A stretch of DNA of 54,003 nt, taken from positions 1 to 54,003 of the forward strand of contig JAQGMJ010000065.1 in assembly GCA_028292405.1 (NCBI GenBank), read 5' to 3'. Positions 52,465 to 54,003 of the stretch are shown here, one piece after another. This DNA comes from Betaproteobacteria bacterium (GTDB taxonomy: Bacteria > Pseudomonadota > Gammaproteobacteria > Burkholderiales > JAEUOS01). The position numbers and the translations under genes are program-made. Under the pieces are notes generated by a model. It saw nothing but the letters and a program-made list of their open reading frames with translations, had not been told where the DNA came from and ran no database searches. Positions within the stretch are counted from its first letter, which is position 1, and each line of letters starts with the position of its first letter.

Positions 52465-53649
52465 GTGAGCGAAACACCATCCAAGTACGAACCCTTCGGC
52501 TGGCACCACTGGCCGGACCACTTTTTCATGTCATACCAATTCCGCCGCGCCCTGGGCGAAACGCAGGAGGGCGGCGGCAGCGTCAGCGAATGCTTCCAGG
52601 CCGCCAGCCGGATGATTCCGGGCGACCTCGACAGCTGGCACAACGAGTGGATGGTGGTGGCCAACCGTAACGACGCGCGCGGCGACGAGGCGGCCAAGGC
52701 GGGGCACATCCGCACCGCGATGAACGCCTGGCTGCGCGCGGCGGACAATTTCCGCTCCGCCGAATTCTGGCTGCCCGCCGACGATCCGCGGCGCCTGCCC
52801 ACCTTCACCCGTTGCGAGGCGGCGAGCCAGAAGTGGCTCAAGCACCTGGACCCGCCGGGCGAAGTGGTGGAGATTCCCTATGAAAACGGCAAGACCCTGC
52901 CGGCCTATTTCATCAAGTCGCCCAACGGGGGAGACAAGCAGCCGGTGCTGATTTCTGTCGGTGGGCTGGATTCCTTCAAGGACGAACTCTGGTTCATGAC
53001 GGGCCACGGCGCCGTGCAGCGCGGCATCGCCTGCCTGCTGGTCGACGGGCCGGGGCAGGGCGGGGCATTGCGCCGGCAGCAGATCTACTCGCGCCACGAC
53101 TACGAAGTGCCGATCGGCCGCTGCATCGACTGGCTGGAAAAACGCGACGATGTCGATACCAAGCGCATCGCGGTGAGCGGCTCCTCCATGGGCGGCTATT
53201 ACGCGGCTCGCGCCGGCTCGCGCGAGCATCGCCTCGCCGCCTGCATTTCCCACGGCGCCATCTGGGACATCGAGCAGCGCTTCGCCGACCGTGGCGACAA
53301 TCACGCGCTCGCCGGCCACATGAAATGGGTGATGGGCGCCAAGACCATGGCCGAAGCGGTGAAAATTGCCCGGCCCTTCAAGCTCGAAGGCGTACTCGAC
53401 GACATGAAATGCCCCTACCTCGTGCTGCACGGCGGCCACGACGTGCTCGGCGTCGAAACCGTCAAGCAGGTGCACGACTACGCCAAGTCCAAGGGCATCG
53501 ACGTCACGCTTGTCCTCACCGAAGCCGAAGGCACCGGCGCCGAACACTGCCAGCATGACAATCCGACATTAGGCCAGGAGATCATGATCGACTGGCTGGC
53601 CGACAAATTCGGCATCGATCAGCGCAAGCTGAAATTCCGCGCGGTGTGA
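52465..53649 (+). CDS. Alpha/beta hydrolase, dihydroxypseudooxynicotine-hydrolase/FrsA-like
   Basis: The GTG start at 52465 follows GGAG at about 7-nt spacing and gives 394 residues; an ATG at 52426 has no ribosome binding site. An N-terminal helical cap (about residues 1-125, with MIPGDLDSWHNEWMVVANR) precedes the hydrolase core: LISVGGLDSFKDE, CLLVDGPGQGG, nucleophile elbow VSGSSMGGYYAAR (Ser241), acid in LVLHGGHDVLG (Asp326) and His in GAEHCQHDN (His361 or His364). This plan matches the 2,6-dihydroxypseudooxynicotine hydrolase and FrsA-like group, some of which cleave C-C bonds. It is cytoplasmic. Confidence 0.85.
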   Translation: MSETPSKYEPFGWHHWPDHFFMSYQFRRALGETQEGGGSVSECFQAASRMIPGDLDSWHNEWMVVANRNDARGDEAAKAGHIRTAMNAWLRAADNFRSAEFWLPADDPRRLPTFTRCEAASQKWLKHLDPPGEVVEIPYENGKTLPAYFIKSPNGGDKQPVLISVGGLDSFKDELWFMTGHGAVQRGIACLLVDGPGQGGALRRQQIYSRHDYEVPIGRCIDWLEKRDDVDTKRIAVSGSSMGGYYAARAGSREHRLAACISHGAIWDIEQRFADRGDNHALAGHMKWVMGAKTMAEAVKIARPFKLEGVLDDMKCPYLVLHGGHDVLGVETVKQVHDYAKSKGIDVTLVLTEAEGTGAEHCQHDNPTLGQEIMIDWLADKFGIDQRKLKFRAV

Positions 53650-53703
53650 GTGGAAACGTGAGGGAAAATTAATGCAACCGGCGCGCGAAATTCGCGTATC
53701 TTA

Positions 53704-53741
53704 AGAACCAGGGGCGCCGCTTCTTTCGGCGCCCGGGTTCT
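53704..53741. terminator. Hairpin downstream of the last hydrolase gene
   Basis: AGAACC plus GGGCGCC on the left pairs with GGCGCCC plus GGTTCT on the right (one bulged base) around a 9-nt loop, 55 nt past the stop. No U-tract on the plus strand; TTCTTAAG follows on the minus strand. A factor-independent terminator is possible but imperfect. Confidence 0.5.
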
Positions 53742-53877
53742 CATGCGCCTCGCGAAATCGCCTATTGTTTTCCGATTTTCGTGGCCGGTTCCCGGCCGGG
53801 GTGCGTTGGTCCTGGGTTACAACGTTTGTGGTTACTACAATTGTGGTCGGCCCGAAAACAAAAAAATCAAAAAAACA

Positions 53878-54003
53878 CCGCTTGGTCTCAAGTTCCAAGT
53901 GCATTAAAGGAACTGAGAATAAGAAGCCCAAACCTCGTTAGGGGTCATCCAATCAAGGACCTTGCGAGGCCGGTTGTTCATTTCTTCGGCGATGTGGTTG
54001 AGC
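53878..54003 (-). mobile_element. Right-hand IS30-type element, 3' end
   Basis: The outer edge reads CCGCTTGGTCTCAAGTTCCA and continues AGTGCATTAAAGG. TCAA, 8 nt, TGCA is shared with the IS end at 88-165, so these are the two kinds of terminal sequence of IS30-type elements. The transposase 3' end lies at 53904-54002. The exact outer boundary is estimated. The AT-rich stretch just outside (53855-53877) may be part of the target. Confidence 0.55.
53904..54002 (-). CDS. IS30-family transposase, C-terminal fragment (runs off the window)
   Basis: Thirty-two codons on the minus strand end in TAA at 53904-53906. The sequence contains LNHIAEEMNNRPRKVLDWMT followed by PNEVW, which corresponds to the NNRPRK-LGW-TP-EVF ending of IS30 transposases, just after the last catalytic residue region. 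The orientation is the same as the fragment at 1-64. Whether both fragments belong to the same IS type cannot be judged because they do not overlap. Confidence 0.75.
   Translation of the reverse strand, partial: LNHIAEEMNNRPRKVLDWMTPNEVWASYSQFL

Overview
The window is about 54 kb of GC-rich chromosomal DNA from a Gram-negative bacterium, most likely a betaproteobacterium of the order Burkholderiales. The grounds are five Bug (TctC-family) periplasmic receptors, the housekeeping run fmdB-like / DUF502 / aspS / nudB, ssb beside uvrA, and dense catabolic operons. No tRNA, rRNA, CRISPR array, prophage or replication origin was recognised. Both ends run into IS30-family insertion sequence: the first 21 codons of a transposase on the minus strand at 1-64 and the last 32 codons of one on the minus strand at 53904-54002. 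The window may therefore be a whole contig or segment bounded by two same-orientation IS copies.

Layout. 1-165: IS30 end with a 39-bp tandem duplication of its terminal sequence. 170-5355: small membrane protein, DUF2846 lipoprotein, periplasmic asparaginase, methyltransferase, orphan ModA-like binding protein, exported metallo-beta-lactamase-fold hydrolase. 5904-10574: DUF4337 membrane protein, uvrA, a candidate LexA box and ssb. 10711-15591: a drug-efflux module (outer-membrane factor, divergent from an HxlR repressor, membrane fusion protein and DHA2 pump), with face-to-face promoters inside a palindrome. 15588-20094: minus-strand operon Bug / MmgE-PrpD / uronate-dehydrogenase-like, then a divergent second Bug. 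20111-23213: secreted adenosine-deaminase-like enzyme and an unidentified polytopic membrane protein. 23230-24982: an ArsR-controlled operon (ArsR, SRPBCC, two VOC proteins) with a clear operator and promoter. 25145-26158: ACMSD-like amidohydrolase. 26397-30775: FmdB-like zinc ribbon, DUF502, aspS, tandem DUF1330, small lipoprotein, nudB.

The most striking region is 30782-47006: fifteen minus-strand genes in about 16 kb with tiny gaps or stop/start overlaps. In transcription order they are a GntR/UTRA regulator, a complete Liv-type ABC importer (receptor, two permeases, two ATPases), a LeuC/LeuD-like Fe-S hydro-lyase, an isocitrate-lyase/PEP-mutase-family lyase, an MmgE/PrpD protein, a Bug receptor, HyuB, HyuA, an isochorismatase-fold hydrolase lacking the catalytic cysteine, and a fumarate-reductase-like flavoprotein. 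This reads as one catabolic operon: import, ATP-dependent opening of a lactam or hydantoin-like ring, then dehydration/hydration and C-C cleavage of a branched or unsaturated dicarboxylate. The substrate is unknown. The nearest described logic for the hydro-lyase plus lyase pair is the dimethylmaleate/dimethylmalate branch of nicotinate fermentation.

47229-53649 on the plus strand holds a LigF-like glutathione transferase overlapping a Bug gene, a CocE/NonD hydrolase followed by another Bug gene, and an alpha/beta hydrolase resembling the dihydroxypseudooxynicotine hydrolase group. Two stem-loops with the same 18-nt sense-strand core sit directly 3' of two binding-protein genes (livK-like and the last Bug gene) and form a small repeat family inside the window.
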